Shown: positions 1 through 14,100 of the stretch, piece by piece
How the letters are laid out: the number at the start of each line of letters is the position of its first letter
How positions within the stretch are numbered: position 1 is the stretch's first letter
Source of the DNA: Nematostella vectensis
Taxonomy: Eukaryota; Cnidaria; Anthozoa; Actiniaria; Edwardsiidae
Length of the DNA stretch: 64,000 nt
Assembly (NCBI RefSeq): GCF_932526225.1
Contig: NC_064043.1
Span: 1,447,501 to 1,511,500, forward strand
Direction of reading: 5' to 3'
Made by a program: the position numbers and the translations under genes
Notes under the pieces: model-generated
Told to the model about the DNA's origin: nothing
The model's database searches: none
Seen by the model: only the letters and a program-made list of their open reading frames with translations

Positions 1-905
1 CACCAATAGAGAATTGGCGAGACGTGCAGGTAGTTATCAGGGGGAGGGGGGTGGCGAACTTATTACACCAATAGAGAATTGGCAAGATGTGCAGGTAGTT
101 ATCAGGGGGAGGGGGTGGTGAACTAATTACACCAATAGAGAATTGGCAAGACGTGCAGGTAGTTATCAGGGGGAGGGGGGTGGTGAACTAATTACACCAA
201 TAGAGAATTGGCAAGATGTGCAGGTAGTTATCAGGGGGAGGGGGGTGGCGGACTTATTACACCAATAGAGAATTGGCAAGACGTGCAGGTAGTTATCAGG
301 GGGAGGGGGGTGGTGAACTTATTACACCAATAGAGAATTGGCAAGATGTGCAGGTAGTTATCAGGGGGAGGGGGTGGTGAACTAATTACACCAATAGAGA
401 ATTGGCAAGACGTGCAGGTAGTTATCAGGGGGAGGGGGGTGGTGAACTTATTACACCAATAGAGAATTGGCAAGATGTGCAGGTAGTTATCAGGGGGAGG
501 GGGGTGGTGAACTTATTACACCAATAGAGAATTGGCAAGACGTGCAGGTAGTTATCAGGGGGAGGGGGGTGGCGAACTTATTACACCAATAGAGAATTGG
601 CAAGACGTGCAGGTAGTTATCAGGGGGAGGGGGGCGGCGAACTAATTACACCAATAGAGAATTGGCGAGACGTGCAGGTAGTTATCAGGGGGAGGGGGGT
701 GGCGGACTTATTACACCAATAGAGAATTGGCAAGATGTGCAGGTAGTTATCAGGGGGAGGGGGGCGGCGAACTAATTACACCAATAGAGAATTGGCGAGA
801 CGTGCAGGTAGTTATCAGGGGGAGGGGGGTGGCGGACTTATTACACCAATAGAGAATTGGCAAGACGTGCAGGTAGTTATCAGGGGGAGGGGATGGCAAA
901 CTAAT
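1..905. repeat. 65-bp minisatellite, about 14 copies
   Basis: Consecutive units of 65 bp (a few of 64) start with caccaatagagaattggc and contain a G-rich core near atcagggggagggggg. Copies differ mainly at a few C/T and A/G positions. The array starts before the window edge, so its full length is unknown. It lies upstream of the terminal exon at 1350-1460 and may be in that gene's last intron. Short open frames on the minus strand are by-products of the repeat. Confidence 0.95.
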
Positions 906-1349
906 TACGCCATTGTAAACACAGAGCAGTTTTGCTGATTGTTAGCCCTTTATTAGAATTATAGACCAAAGATCAGATGTTACTTATTTGCTTTTTCCTG
1001 ATTTCCTTAAGTGTTCAGATTGGTAAGATTTGATTTGTTTTCGGACCTCCTATCTCAAATAGGTTACGCTCAATAATGCATGCGGGGTAACCCGCAATGG
1101 GTCATGGATAACATTTTTGGCTGAATACTGGACTCTGAAAGCCATTAGATGTTAGGTGACACAGAGACAAAAATGCCTCAACTTTCCAAACCTGGATTTT
1201 TTTACGCTTATTTGCTTGTATTTGATAGCCCTAAAGCAGTACAGGTTACGACACATGGATTAACCGTACACAGTCTTATTTGAGATGAGTATGTAATACA
1301 AGCAGCATGTAATTTACTTATTCTACTTGGCGCTTTTCTGTCTTTACAG

Positions 1350-1460
1350 GACGAGATGACGAACGCTTTAGCCACAATGCGGGTGGAATACGACAAAGTC
1401 ACGAAGCTGAAGGACGTGAGCCAGTCGTCAAACCCTCTCCTGAACAGGCGCAAGAGGTAG
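1350..1460 (+). CDS. Last coding exon of an unidentified gene (partial)
   Basis: A polypyrimidine tract and acceptor (ctgtctttacag, AG at 1348-1349) precede a phase-0 reading frame of 36 codons ending in TAG at 1458-1460. The peptide begins DEMTNALATMRVEYDKVTK and ends in the basic tail NPLLNRRKR. It is charged and heptad-like, so it may be the end of a coiled-coil protein. Upstream exons would lie beyond the left edge, across the 65-bp minisatellite. I do not recognise the family. The exon is inferred from splice signal, clean frame and non-repetitive composition; a chance frame of this length cannot be excluded. Confidence 0.5.
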   Translation, partial: DEMTNALATMRVEYDKVTKLKDVSQSSNPLLNRRKR

Positions 1461-2429
1461 ATAGTGCGCTAGGGCTAACTGTTTTTTAGCCCTAGGTCTA
1501 ATTTCGCTTCCATACCATTTCGAATATGGTGTTAACTTTTGCGAGAGTTTTGCTCATTTGGTACTAAATTTACATAGAACACCTCATTACATTTAAAGAG
1601 CATTTCTGGGTGTGGCCAACACTATACATTATGCAGCAGCCTAACGTACCCCCCCCCCCTGGGTTTTAACAGGCTATTTATATCATATTGAATTAGTAGG
1701 AATTGTCAGGTAGCTAAATAATAAAATTGAAGATATTTTCCTATTCAAAATTGGTAGTTTATCAGTAGATAAGTGATTTTTGGATTATCTGCTTTAAGAA
1801 GTAATGTTCGCACTATTGTCCAGACAGCCCTGGGTTTTGGTAACAATGGGATTGTTGTCATTAAGAATATTCAAAGACGGAAGGAAAGTAGTTTAAATAA
1901 GATCAATTCTCGATCGTGATTTCTACGATATAATGCTTTTTAATCCTTTTTAACCCATCGTACATGTGATCTCATAGCGATGGCCAGAGAATGGGCGGTC
2001 GCAGTCACCAATACGTGCTGTACATTTTTAAAGACAATCAAGTATTCCGTATATCCGGTTAGGGAATTCGTCGTTAAGATCACTCATCATATGGTTGTTG
2101 TATTAAAAGCACTATTTAGTTAACCCTTTGGAAAATTCGATTGTGGCTGGTTTTGATGTTGGATTTGATAAGGAATTGAACAGATATACAGGGATATCAG
2201 ATATCAGTAGAAAATGTCACTTTACTGGTTTTATACCTTTTCTCACATTTTCTATCTAATATTATCAGTCACAACCAGTCGTATTTTCAAGATGATGTAT
2301 TATTATTTTATGTAGTTTTTGATTACAAACCTAATCGTATACATCGTAAAAAAATATGTCGTTGGATGCTAATAAATGTCTTGAAAGTTTAATGGTGTGT
2401 TATTTGATGTCTTTTGTGGTCACGAAAAT
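1461..2429. other. Unique sequence downstream of the partial gene
   Basis: AT-rich single-copy sequence, probably the 3' untranslated region and flank of the gene ending at 1460. It holds a homopolymer C run near 1650. No further coding exon, RNA gene or repeat was seen. Confidence 0.4.
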
Positions 2430-5400
2430 ATTACTGCCCTGATGCGATGACAGAGACGCATAGGACCATAGTTAAACCCTCTGCCCTCATGCGACACCTT
2501 GGGCCATAGTTAAACCCACTGCCCTGATGCGACACCTTGGGCATATGGTTAAACCCACTGCCCTGATGCGACACCTTGGGCCATAGTTAAACCCACTGCC
2601 ATGATGCGACCACTTGGGCCATAGTTAAACCCACTGCCCTGATGCGACACCTTGGGCCATAGGTAAACCCACTGCCCTGATGCGACACCTTGGGCCATAG
2701 TTAAACCCACTGCCCTGATGCGACACCTTGGGCCATAGTTAAACCCTCTGCCCTCATGCGACATCAAGGACCATAGTTAAACCCACTGCCCTGATGCGAC
2801 ACCTAGGGCCATAGTTGAACCCACTGCCCTGATGCGACACCTAGAATCATAGTTAAACCCTCTGCCCTGATGCGACACCTAGGACCATACTTGAACCCTC
2901 TGCCCTCATGCGACACCTTGGGCCATAGTTAAACCCACTGCCCTGATGCGACACCTTGGGCCATAGTTAAACCCACTGCCCTGATGCGACACCTTGGGTC
3001 ATAGTTAAACCCACTGCCCTGATGCGACACCTTGGGCCATAGTTAAACCCACTGCCCTGATGCGACACCTTCGGCCATAGTTAAACCCACTGCCATGATG
3101 CGACCACTTGGGCCATAGTTAAACCCTCTCCCCTGATGCGACACCTTGGGCATATGGTTAAACCCATTGCCCTGATGCGACACCTTGGGCCATAGTTAAA
3201 CCCACTGCCCTGATGCGACACCTTGGGCCATAGTTAAACCCTCTGCCCTCATGCGACATCAAGGACCATAGTTAAACCCACTGCCCTGATGCGACACCTT
3301 GGGCCATAGTTAAACCCACTGCCCTGATGCGACACCTTGGGCATATGGTTAAACCCACTGCCATGATGCGACCACTTGGGCCATAGTTAAACCCTCTACC
3401 CTGATGCGACACCTTGGGCCATAGGTAAACCCACTGCCCTGATGCGACACCTTGGGCCATAGTTAAACCCTCTGCCCTCATGCGACATCAAGGACCATAG
3501 TTAAACCCACTGCCCTGATGCGACACCTAGGGCCATAGTTGAACCCACTGCCCTGATGCGACACCTAGGATCATAGTTAAACCCTCTGCCCTGATGCGAC
3601 ACCTAGGACCATAGTTGAACCCTCTGCCCTCATGCGACACCTTGGGCCATAGTTAAACCCACTGCCCTGATGCGACACCTTGGGCCATAGTTAAACCCAC
3701 TGCCCTGATGCGACACCTAGGGCCATAGTTGAACCCACTGCCCTAATGCGACACCTAGAATCATAGTTAAACCCTCTGCCCTGATGCGACACCTAGGACC
3801 ATACTTGAACCCTCTGCCCTCATGCGACACCTTGGGCCATAGTTAAACCCACTGCCCTGATGCGACACCTTGGGCCATAGTTAAACCCACTGCCCTGATG
3901 CGACACCTTGGGCCATAGTTAAACCCACTGCCCTGATGCGACACCTTGGGCCATAGTTAAACCCACTGCCCTGATGCGACACCTTCGGCCATAGTTAAAC
4001 CCACTGCCATGATGCGACCACTTGGGCCATAGTTAAACCCTCTACCCTGATGCGACACATTGGGCCATAGGTCAACCCACTGCCCTGATGCGACACCTTG
4101 GGCCATAGTTAAACCCACTGCCCTGATGCGACACCTTGGGCCATAGTTAAACCCTCTGCCCTCATGCGACATCAAGGACCATAGTTAAACCCACTGCCCT
4201 GATGCGACACCTTGGGCCATAGTTAAACCCACTGCCCTGATGCGACACCTTGGGCCATAGTTAAACCCACTGCCATGATGCGACCACTTGGGCCATAGTT
4301 AAACCCTCTACCCTGATGCGACACCTTGGGCCATAGGTAAACCCACTGCCCTGATGCGACACCTTGGGCCATAGTTAAACCCTCTGCCCTCATGCGACAT
4401 CAAGGACCATAGTTAAACCCACTGCCCTGATGCGACACCTAGGGCCATAGTTGAACCCACTGCCCTGATGCGACACCTAGGATCATAGTTAAACCCTCTG
4501 CCCTGATGCGACACCTAGGACCATAGTTGAACCCTCTGCCCTCATGCGACACCTTGGGCCATAGTTAAACCCACTGCCCTGATGCGACACCTTGGGCCAT
4601 AGTTAAACCCACTGCCCTGATGCGACACCTTGGGCCATAGTTAAACCCACTGCCCTGATGCGACACCTTGGGCATATGCTTAAACCCACTGCCCTGATGC
4701 GACACCTTGGGCCATAGTTAAACCCACTGCCCTAATGCGACACCTTGGGCCATAGTTAAACCCTCTCCCCTGATGCGACACCTTGGGCATATGGTTAAAC
4801 CCATTGCCCTGATGCGACACCTTGGGCCATAGTTAAACCCACTGCCCTGATGCGACCACTTGGGTCATAGTTAAACCCACTGCCCTGATGCGACATCTTG
4901 GGCCATAGTTAAACCCTCTCCCCTGATGCGACACCTTGGGCCATAGGTAAACCCACTGCCCTGATGCGACACCTTGGGCCATAGTTAAACCCACTGCCCC
5001 GATGCGACACCTTGGGCCATAGTTAAACCCTCTGCCCTCATGCGACATCAAGGACCATAGTTAAACCCTTTGCCCTGATGCGACACCAAATAACATAGTT
5101 GAACCTTCTACCCTGATGCGACACCTAGGACCATAGTTGAACCCTCTACCCTCATGCGACACCTAGGACCATAGTTGAACCCTCTGCCCTCATGCGACAT
5201 CAAGGACCATGGTTAAACCCTCTACCCTGATGCGACACCTAGGACCATAGTTGAACCCTCTGCCCTCATGCGACATCAACGACCATAGTTAAACCCTCTG
5301 CCCTGATGCGACACCTAGGACCATAGTTAAACCCTCTGCCCTGATGCGACATCAAGAACCATAGTTAAACCCACTGTCCTGATGCGACACCTAGGACCAT

Positions 5401-8400
5401 AGTTGAACCCTCTACCCTCATGCGACACCTAGGACCATAGTTGAACCCTCTGCCCTCTTGCGACATCAAGGACCATGGTTAAACCCTCTACCCTGATGCG
5501 ACACCTAGGACCATAGTTGAACCCTCTGCCCTGATGCGACACCTAGGACCATAGTTAAACCCTCTGCCCTGATGCGACATCAAAGACCATAGTTAAACCC
5601 TCTGCCCTGATGCGACACCTAGGACCATAGTTGAACCCTCTGCCCTCATGCGACATCAACGACCATAGCTAAACCCTCTGCCCTGATGCGACACCTAGGA
5701 CCATAGTTAAACCCTCTGCCCTGATGCGACACCTAGGACCATAGTTGATCCCTCTGCCGTGATGCGACACCTTGGACCATAGTTGAACCCTCTACCCTGA
5801 TGCGACACCAAGGACCATAGTTAAACCCACTGCCCTCATGCGACACCTAGGACCATAGTTGAACCCTCTGCCCTCATGCGACATCAAGGACCATGGTTAA
5901 ACCCTCTACCCTGATGCGACACCTAGGACCATAGTTGAACCCTCTACCCTCATGCGACACCTAGGACCATAGTTAAACACTCTGCCCTGATGCGACACCT
6001 AGGACCATAGTTAAACCCTCTGCCCTCATGCGACATCAACGACCATAGTTGAACCCTCTACCCTGATGCGACACTTAGGACCATGGTTGAACCCTCTGCC
6101 CTCATGCGACACCTAGGACCATAGTTAAACCCTCTGCCCTCATGCGACACCTATGAACATAGTTGCACCCTCTGCCCTAATGCGACATCAAGGACCATGG
6201 TTAAACCCTCTACCCTGATGCGACACCTAGGACCATAGTTGAACCCTCTGCCCTGATGCGACATCAAGGACCATAGTTGAACCCTCTTCCCTGATGCGAC
6301 ACCTAGGACCATAGTTGAACCCTCTGCCTTGATGCGACACCTAGGACCATAGTTGAACCCTCTCCCCTGATGCGACACCTAGGACCATAGTTAAACCCTC
6401 TGCCCTGATGCGACACCTAGGACCATAGTTAAACCCTCTGCCCTGATGCGACACCTAGGACCATAGTTGAACCTTCTACCCTGATGCGACACCTAGGACC
6501 ATAGTTAAACCCTCTGCCCTGATGCGACATCAAAGACCATAGTTAAACCCTCTGCCCTGATGCGACACCTAGGACCATAGTTGAACCCTCTGCCCTCATG
6601 CGACATCAACGACCATAGCTAAACCCTCTGCCCTGATGCGACACCTAGGACCATAGTTAAACCCTCTGCCCTGATGCGACACCTAGGACCATAGTTGATC
6701 CCTCTGCCGTGATGCGACACCTTGGACCATAGTTGAACCCTCTACCCTGATGCGACACCTTGGACCATAGTTGAACCCTCTACCCTGATGCGACACCAAG
6801 GACCATAGTTAAACCCACTGCCCTCATGCGACACCTAGGACCATAGTTGAACCCTCTGCCCTCATGCGACATCAAGGACCATGGTTAAACCCTCTACCCT
6901 GATGCGACACCTAGGACCATAGTTGAACCCTCTACCCTCATGCGACACCTAGGACCATAGTTAAACACTCTGCCCTGATGCGACACCTAGGACCATAGTT
7001 AAACCCTCTGCCCTCATGCGACATCAACGACCATAGTTAAACCCTCTACCCTGATGCGACACTTAGGACCATGGTTGAACCCTCTGCCCTCATGCGACAC
7101 CTAGGACCATAGTTAAACCCTCTGCCCTCATGCGACACCTATGAACATAGTTGCACCCTCTGCCCTAATGCGACATCAAGGACCATGGTTAAACCCTCTA
7201 CCCTGATGCGACACCTAGGACCATAGTTGAACCCTATGCCCTGATGCGACATCAAGGACCATAGTTGAACCCTCTTCCCTGATGCGACACCTAGGACCAT
7301 AGTTAAACCCTCTGCCTTGATGCGACACCTAGGACCATAGTTGAACCCTCTCCCCTGATGCGACACCTAGGACCATAGTTAAACCCTCTGCCCTGATGCG
7401 ACACCTAGGACCATAGTTAAACCCTCTGCCCTGATGCGACACCTAGGACCATAGTTGAACCTTCTACCCTGATGCGACACCTAGGACCATAGTTAAACCC
7501 TCTGCCCTGATGCGACATCAAAGACCATAGTTAAACCCTCTGCCCTGATGCGACACCTAGGACCATAGTTGAACCCTCTGCCCTCATGCGACATCAACGA
7601 CCATAGCTAAACCCTCTGCCCTGATGCGACACCTAGGACCATAGTTAAACCCTCTGCCCTGATGCGACACCTAGGACCATAGTTGATCCCTCTGCCGTGA
7701 TGCGACACCTTGGACCATAGTTGAACCCTCTACCCTGATGCGACACCAAGGACCATAGTTAAACCCACTGCCCTCATGCGACACCTAGGACCATAGTTGA
7801 ACCCTCTGCCCTCATGCGACATCAAGGACCATGGTTAAACCCTCTACCCTGATGCGACACCTAGGACCATAGTTGAACCCTCTACCCTCATGCGACACCT
7901 AGGACCATAGTTAAACACTCTGCCCTGATGCGACACCTAGGACCATAGTTAAACCCTCTGCCCTCATGCGACATCAACGACCATAGTTGAACCCTCTACC
8001 CTGATGCGACACTTAGGACCATGGTTGAACCCTCTGCCCTCATGCGACACCTAGGACCATAGTTAAACCCTCTGCCCTCATGCGACACCTATGAACATAG
8101 TTGCACCCTCTGCCCTAATGCGACATCAAGGACCATGGTTAAACCCTCTACCCTGATGCGACACCTAGGACCATAGTTGAACCCTCTGCCCTGATGCGAC
8201 ATCAAGGACCATAGTTGAACCCTCTTCCCTGATGCGACACCTAGGACCATAGTTAAACCCTCTGCCTTGATGCGACACCTAGGACCATAGTTGAACCCTC
8301 TGCCTTGATGCGACACATAGGACCATAGTTAAACCCTCTGCCTTGATGCGACACCTAGGACCATAGTTGAACCCTCTCCCCTGATGCGACACCTAGGACC

Positions 8401-8541
8401 ATAGTTAAACCCTTTGCCCTGATGCGACACCTAGGACCATAGTTAAACCCTCTGCCTTGATGCGACACCTAGGACCCTAGTTGATCCCTCTTCCCTGATG
8501 CGACACCTAGGACCATAGTTAAACCCTCTACCCTGATGCGA
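2430..8541. repeat. 38-bp satellite-like array, about 160 copies, with higher-order structure
   Basis: A 38-bp unit built around ctgatgcgacacct and catagttaaaccc is repeated for about 6.1 kb. Two subfamilies are visible: units up to about 5060 mostly read accttgggcc and cccactgccc; units after that mostly read acctaggacc and ccctctgccc. In the right half a block recurs with marker variants at about 6151, 7139 and 8089, that is spacings of 988 bp (26 units) and 950 bp (25 units). This is the signature of a higher-order repeat made by unequal exchange. The array ends sharply in unique sequence after 8541. Short minus-strand frames across it look like by-products. Confidence 0.95.
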
Positions 8542-10275
8542 AAGTGTGGGAACTTGGCCAGGGACACCAACCACAATAAGAATATTGCTTTTGTTTTGTT
8601 AATGAGCAATAAACGTTTATAGGTCACGTCACGCCAATCGGGAAACCTCTCACCCAATCCCTTCCCGGTAAACCACAGCAAACCCGAACTATCGCAGAAA
8701 CTAGAAAACGTTTTCTTTTGCCATGAGATAAAAAAAAGTTTCAATACATCACTATCGTTATTTAACAATCTTCGAAATAATTGCCAGAATCCCTCAAACA
8801 TGTCATGCTATTTGGGATCGATGTCCAGCTTAACGGTCTAATAACAACAAACACATAGAGTCCGGTGGCACCCTGTGCTTGTCGAGTATGTGACGGTCGG
8901 ACAAGCAATTCATTCAATTATAGTTCATTCAGGGAAACAGCGGAAAGAAGGGGAGAGTTTTAAATGAGGTAAGAGGGAATGCAATTGTTAATGGAATTAA
9001 TGAAGAAACTGTTTGATATCGATATAGGACAAGTTTTAGTCCCGCCTATGCGGGTCTGTGACGTGGTCTGGAAATAAGATTTAGGGGGAGTAGACGCAAG
9101 GGCTACTTAAAAACACGTGAATCCAAGCATTCAACTCAGGAAACACCTTTAAAGCCATCCCACCCCAGGTCTACCAATCCCACGTCTTTTTATATAACTA
9201 ACAAATTCCACTTGCTTCTTTAACAAATAACACGCCAAATAGATGAAAAAAATGCTTCTACTTTTACGCATCGTCTTAGTCGGGTTATCTTTATGGCAGT
9301 CTTTGTTTTCTATCCTGTCAATTAAAATGTCAGGCCTATTCAGAACACAATCTCAGTTAAGCTACTGCTATTTATCCTATTATCCCGATTATCGATCGAC
9401 TCGCTACTTGAACAAATAAGATTAAACAAACTGGTAAGAATAATCTTAAAAGGCGTTTTTAGAATTGCCGATTCATAAAAGCCTCTCCTCTTATTTAGGG
9501 ATTTGTTTCTGCTTCTTTGTATTCTAAAACCTAAGCCAGCTAAAAAAACGAAAACGGCAAAAAAAACAGGTGGTATGTAGTGGTTTGTTGACCCTTACAA
9601 TCATAGGGGGGCGGAGCCGGTGCTCTTTCGAATTGCATTATTTCACAGCTTCTTCTTCTTCTTTTTTTTTTCTCGCCCTAAGACATATACAGCCTATTCC
9701 GTGTATGTTTCCACAGAAAAGCTACTTGAGTAACACGCATTGAATCGGATGCCGAACTTGAACAAATAAGATGACAACAACAACAACATCAAACAGTCAC
9801 GCTTTGTAGCCTTAGCAAAAGAAGATCAAACAAATAAGGAGGAAATAACATCTACAAAAGTACATTTTCATTACCCGTTTATGTGAATTTATGCTTAAAG
9901 AATAAGTCTTTGTCTCATTTATTTTAAGGTAAAGAAAGGTAATGGTAAACTAAATCGACAAGAAAATCGCACGGATCATTTGCTAACCTGATTTATCAGA
10001 GAGGAGAAGTAGATAATTCAAGAGGCTCATTTGCAGGTGGTCTTCAGAGGGTTTTTGACCCTCATTGAGGCTGTGAAAACGTGTTGATTGCTTCCTTCCA
10101 GTTTGCACACATTCTTAAAATAATTATATTAACATATAAAAAATATTTACTTAAGTAAATTGATAAATTAAAGTGAGTCTCGAGTATAAAAAAGTGAAAA
10201 TGATGTTCGGAAGTCACAGTTTCTTTGAATATTTTGCTTGTTCAATTTTGCGTCCAAAGAGAGTACTGCATCACC
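8542..10275. other. Intergenic region before the CAP-lectin gene
   Basis: About 1.7 kb of AT-rich sequence without a supported exon. It contains a pyrimidine-rich stretch (ttcttcttc runs near 9650-9672), a short CAA microsatellite near 9775, and the motif ttgaacaaataagat twice (near 9410 and 9760). The promoter of the gene starting at 10276 should lie at its right end, but I see no certain core element. Confidence 0.4.
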
Positions 10276-11111
10276 ATGCTGACCATCTTCACGCTTGCTG
10301 TGCTGATACACCATTTGCCCCAACATGCCTGGGCCGTAAATCACCCTTATTATGAGTTAGGTAAGTCGGCGACGGATATAGCTTTTTGATGAAGGGTGGT
10401 TTGACTCGATGACAATGGAAAGGCTCGATGACAATGGAAAGATGCAACTTTTTCCGATACGTTTGGCCTCAAGACTCACAAAGACACATTCCTATCTTTA
10501 AGAAGGCTGTTTCATCTATATAATGTACAGAAGTGTACAAAAAAGTGTTTGAATGAAGAAAGTACTGTATTGTTTTATACCTTCCTGGGCTCTAAAGCTC
10601 CTCCATTCTCTGGGGATTTGTCTGAAAAAAACGTAGCAAAAGAGAAGTACACAATAGAAACATTATGCATGCATTTTTTTCATAGGAAACTTACCCTTGG
10701 CAGCCCAAGAAAGGGGTTGCAAAAATCCCCTAAACCCTCCCCCTAGATCCACTAGTGTCAGTCTGTTTACACTAACTCTAATTTATCCTAGGATCGTATT
10801 TAAGCAGATTGTAGCGTGATAAGGACTTATTTCTCCCAACCTGTCCTCTTCTAGCGAGTTATCTGAATGACGAAGTCTACGGTGACGGCGACACTTCATG
10901 GATGAAAGTGGGGGACTGCGGCCAGGGTCTGAGTACGTGTCTGATGTTCAAGAAACCCAGTAGTCGGTTATGGTACATAAAGGCTGTTAGGGAGATATAA
11001 GAGAACGCAAGAGCAAAACGGAAAAAAAAACCACAAGAAATGCGCATTGAGGTTTATGGGAAGGGAAATGATAGGGTTCAAAGGCCCCTAGGAAAAATAT
11101 AAAATAATAAT

Positions 11112-11148
<37 letters not shown>

Positions 11149-14100
11149 GCAACAACAACAACAACGACGACGACGATGATGATGATAATGATGATATGAT
11201 GATAATAATAACGTTTACTAGAAATGGCCCTTCTCTCCAGCAACTATTTTATTATTCTTATTTGATTATTGTTAATTTACCAAACACTATGTCCGTTTTT
11301 ACAATGTAATATCCTTCCTCATGTACGATTATGCTTTTTCTCAGATTCTCATTTGCCGTTTCAGCATGCGGCCCAGACTGCCAGCTCCTCTGCCTGAAAA
11401 TGCACAACTACTACCGCGCTTTGCATAAAGTCCCTCCCGTTAAGTGCGACAACACGATTGCCAAGTCCGCACAGGAGTGGACGGATGAGCAAGCAAGGCA
11501 GGGGAACAGTAAACATTTGGAGCCAGAAGAACTTGACAAAAAAAAGGTTACAGAAAGTATCTCATGGAAGGGCTGGGGATGGGAAGGGATGGAGACCATG
11601 GAGGGAGCAATCCCTGGTGCCGTACGAGGATGGTATTCCGAGATCAAGAATGACTATAATTACCAGACTGGCAAGGGTAACGGCAAGGCAGTTGGTCATT
11701 TCCAGGCAGTGGTATGGAAATCAATTGAAAAGATCGGTTGTGGGTTGAATATTAAGAAAGATGATGGCACGTACGTAACCACGCATTACCAGCCATCTCC
11801 TCACCAAAGCTTTGAGCTTGAAAAGATTACTCCGGCAAATGTGCTTCCAAGGAAGGACCCAGGTACTCTCTTCAATCTCCCTACTCTTCTGACCCCGTCT
11901 TCAGCTGCCTGTCCTCTTCCCTCTTTTGGCCCTTCCTTCACCATCCTCCACTTGTCCCGCCTTCCCATTCATGCCCGTCTATCCCTTTCCCTTCTTATCT
12001 TCCCCCTGTTCATCCTCCTTGGACACCTTCATGCCCTTCTATTCGTTCCTCTCCCTCTCTTCCTACTCCTGTCTTCTAGTTCCTCCTTCTCTGCCTTTAT
12101 TCAATGCATTTGTCCCCTCTGCCCACTTTCATGCCCCTCTATTTGTTCCCCTCCCTATCTTCCTACTCTTGTCTTTTTCCTTTTCTGCCTTTATTCAGTG
12201 CCTTTGTCCCATCTGTCCACTTTCATGCCCCCTTCCAACCCCTGCCCCTTGACTTCTCTTCCTCTGCCCCCCCCCTTCACTTAATATTGGTGTATATGGC
12301 TTTCCCTATACCTGCTTTCTAGATCTTACTATTCCTACAACGTTCTCTCCATCTAATGTGATGTGATGCCTGTCACGAAATAACAAATACAAATATCTTA
12401 TCTAGAGCCAGCATGTGACTTACGCTCGACCGAAAGAGAGCTCTGTAACAATGATCTAAAGGCACCTTTTGTCACTCCCGAGGAATGTGTCAAGGCGAGT
12501 TGTTGCTATGACGATATGTTTATGAGTGAGAAAAGTCTCAAATTCTATGACGCTGAGGGAAGAAAGTGGTGCTTCGCACGTAAAGGAGGTGAGTACAGGA
12601 GCCGGACCACACCCACTACACAACCCACACCTAGTTCCCTTACATTCAAATAGAAAAACATCCTCCATAGACACCCAACCATGTTTACGACTACACGCCT
12701 TTTTCTCAACACAGACGCCCGATGCCCTGCTATAGCCACTTCAAACACCAGTTCCCTCTCCGCTCACAAGTAGGCTCCAGATACAGCGGCGCGTATTTTT
12801 ATAAACATAAGCTGGTATTTCGATATATTGATAATAGCCATATCCACTTTTCCACAGGGTCCCCGGCACCCACATCAGCACCTGGAGCAAATAAGACAAC
12901 AGGTTCGGAATGCAAACTAGTCAGTCTAGAAAAATCTTAGTTTTTCCTTTTTTTTACTGTGAACAATCTCTTTAATGACAACTTTAGCAGCCGGAGGGAC
13001 CACGGCAGCACCAGGAGGGACCACGGTGGCACCGGGAGGGACCACGGCGGCACCAGGAGGGACCACGGCGGCACAAGGAGGGACCACGGTGGCACCGGGA
13101 GGGACCACGGCGGCACCGGGAGGGACCACGGCGGCACCGGGAGGGACCACGGCGGCACCGGGAGGGACCACGGCGGCACCAGGAGGGACCACGACGGCAC
13201 CAGGAGGGACCACGGCGGCACCAGGAGGGACCACGGCGGCACCAGGAGGGACCACGGCGGCACCAGGAGGGACCACGGCGGCACCAGGAGGGACCACGGC
13301 GGCACCAGGAGGGACCACGACGGCACCGGAAGGGACCACGGCGGCACCGGCGGCAACTACTGAATCACCGACAGCCTCACCTTCAGGAAATGGTGAGTCA
13401 CAATCTCAGTTCTAGATCTCAACTTTAAATGTCCATACTTATTTGATATCGAGGACTCAACTTGTCAATGATTTGATTTGGAGCTTTGCTCTTGAATTGA
13501 ATTATGATTTGGTAATGAAATTACACATTTCTCCTGTTTCTAGGTACTAGTTCCAGTGGTGGTTTCACGGGTGATTCATGTTACTCTCTCGTAACCAAGG
13601 GAGAGTCCTGGGCCGAGGGCCGAAAAACCTGTCAGTCCAAGGGTGGGGACCTTGTTTCCATAGAAACAGACGGAGAGTGGTCATACGTCAAGAGTCTTGT
13701 GGAGTTGGCGGCTAATGGCTATGGTAACGAGTGGCATGTCGGGTTAGAGAAAGCGAGTAGCGTGTGGAAGTGGACGAGTGGCGCTAACCTGGGCAATGCT
13801 CAGTGGGCGTCCTCCTCTGGGGGCTCGGGGACGCACGGATCCATCAGTCAGAGGGCGGGGCTACAGATGAAAGGTGACGGGACAACAAAGATGGGCGTGG
13901 TCTGTGAAAAAAAGCAAGGTAATTAGCCCGCTATTCCAGGTAATAAACCCGCTACTTCAGATAATAAACCAACTCTTTCAGGTAATAAACCCGCTATTCC
14001 AGGTAATAAACCCACTATTTCAGGTAATAAATAACTATTCCAGGTAGTAAACCCACTTTCCCAGATAATAAATCCGCTATGAATAGAAGCCAGGTAATAA

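Noticed and set aside
1-8541. Possible CRISPR array
   Set aside because: Units are contiguous without unique spacers, the context is eukaryotic and there are no cas genes.
11331-12284. A single-exon 317-codon reading of the CAP domain
   Set aside because: It runs through a donor at 11863 into a pyrimidine-rich intron; the trefoil exon joins in phase when that donor is used.
12926-13363. Alternative frames (VPPGAAV, GGTRRDH, VPPWSLL) over the coding minisatellite
   Set aside because: Only the Thr-Pro-Gly frame joins in phase with the flanking domain exons.
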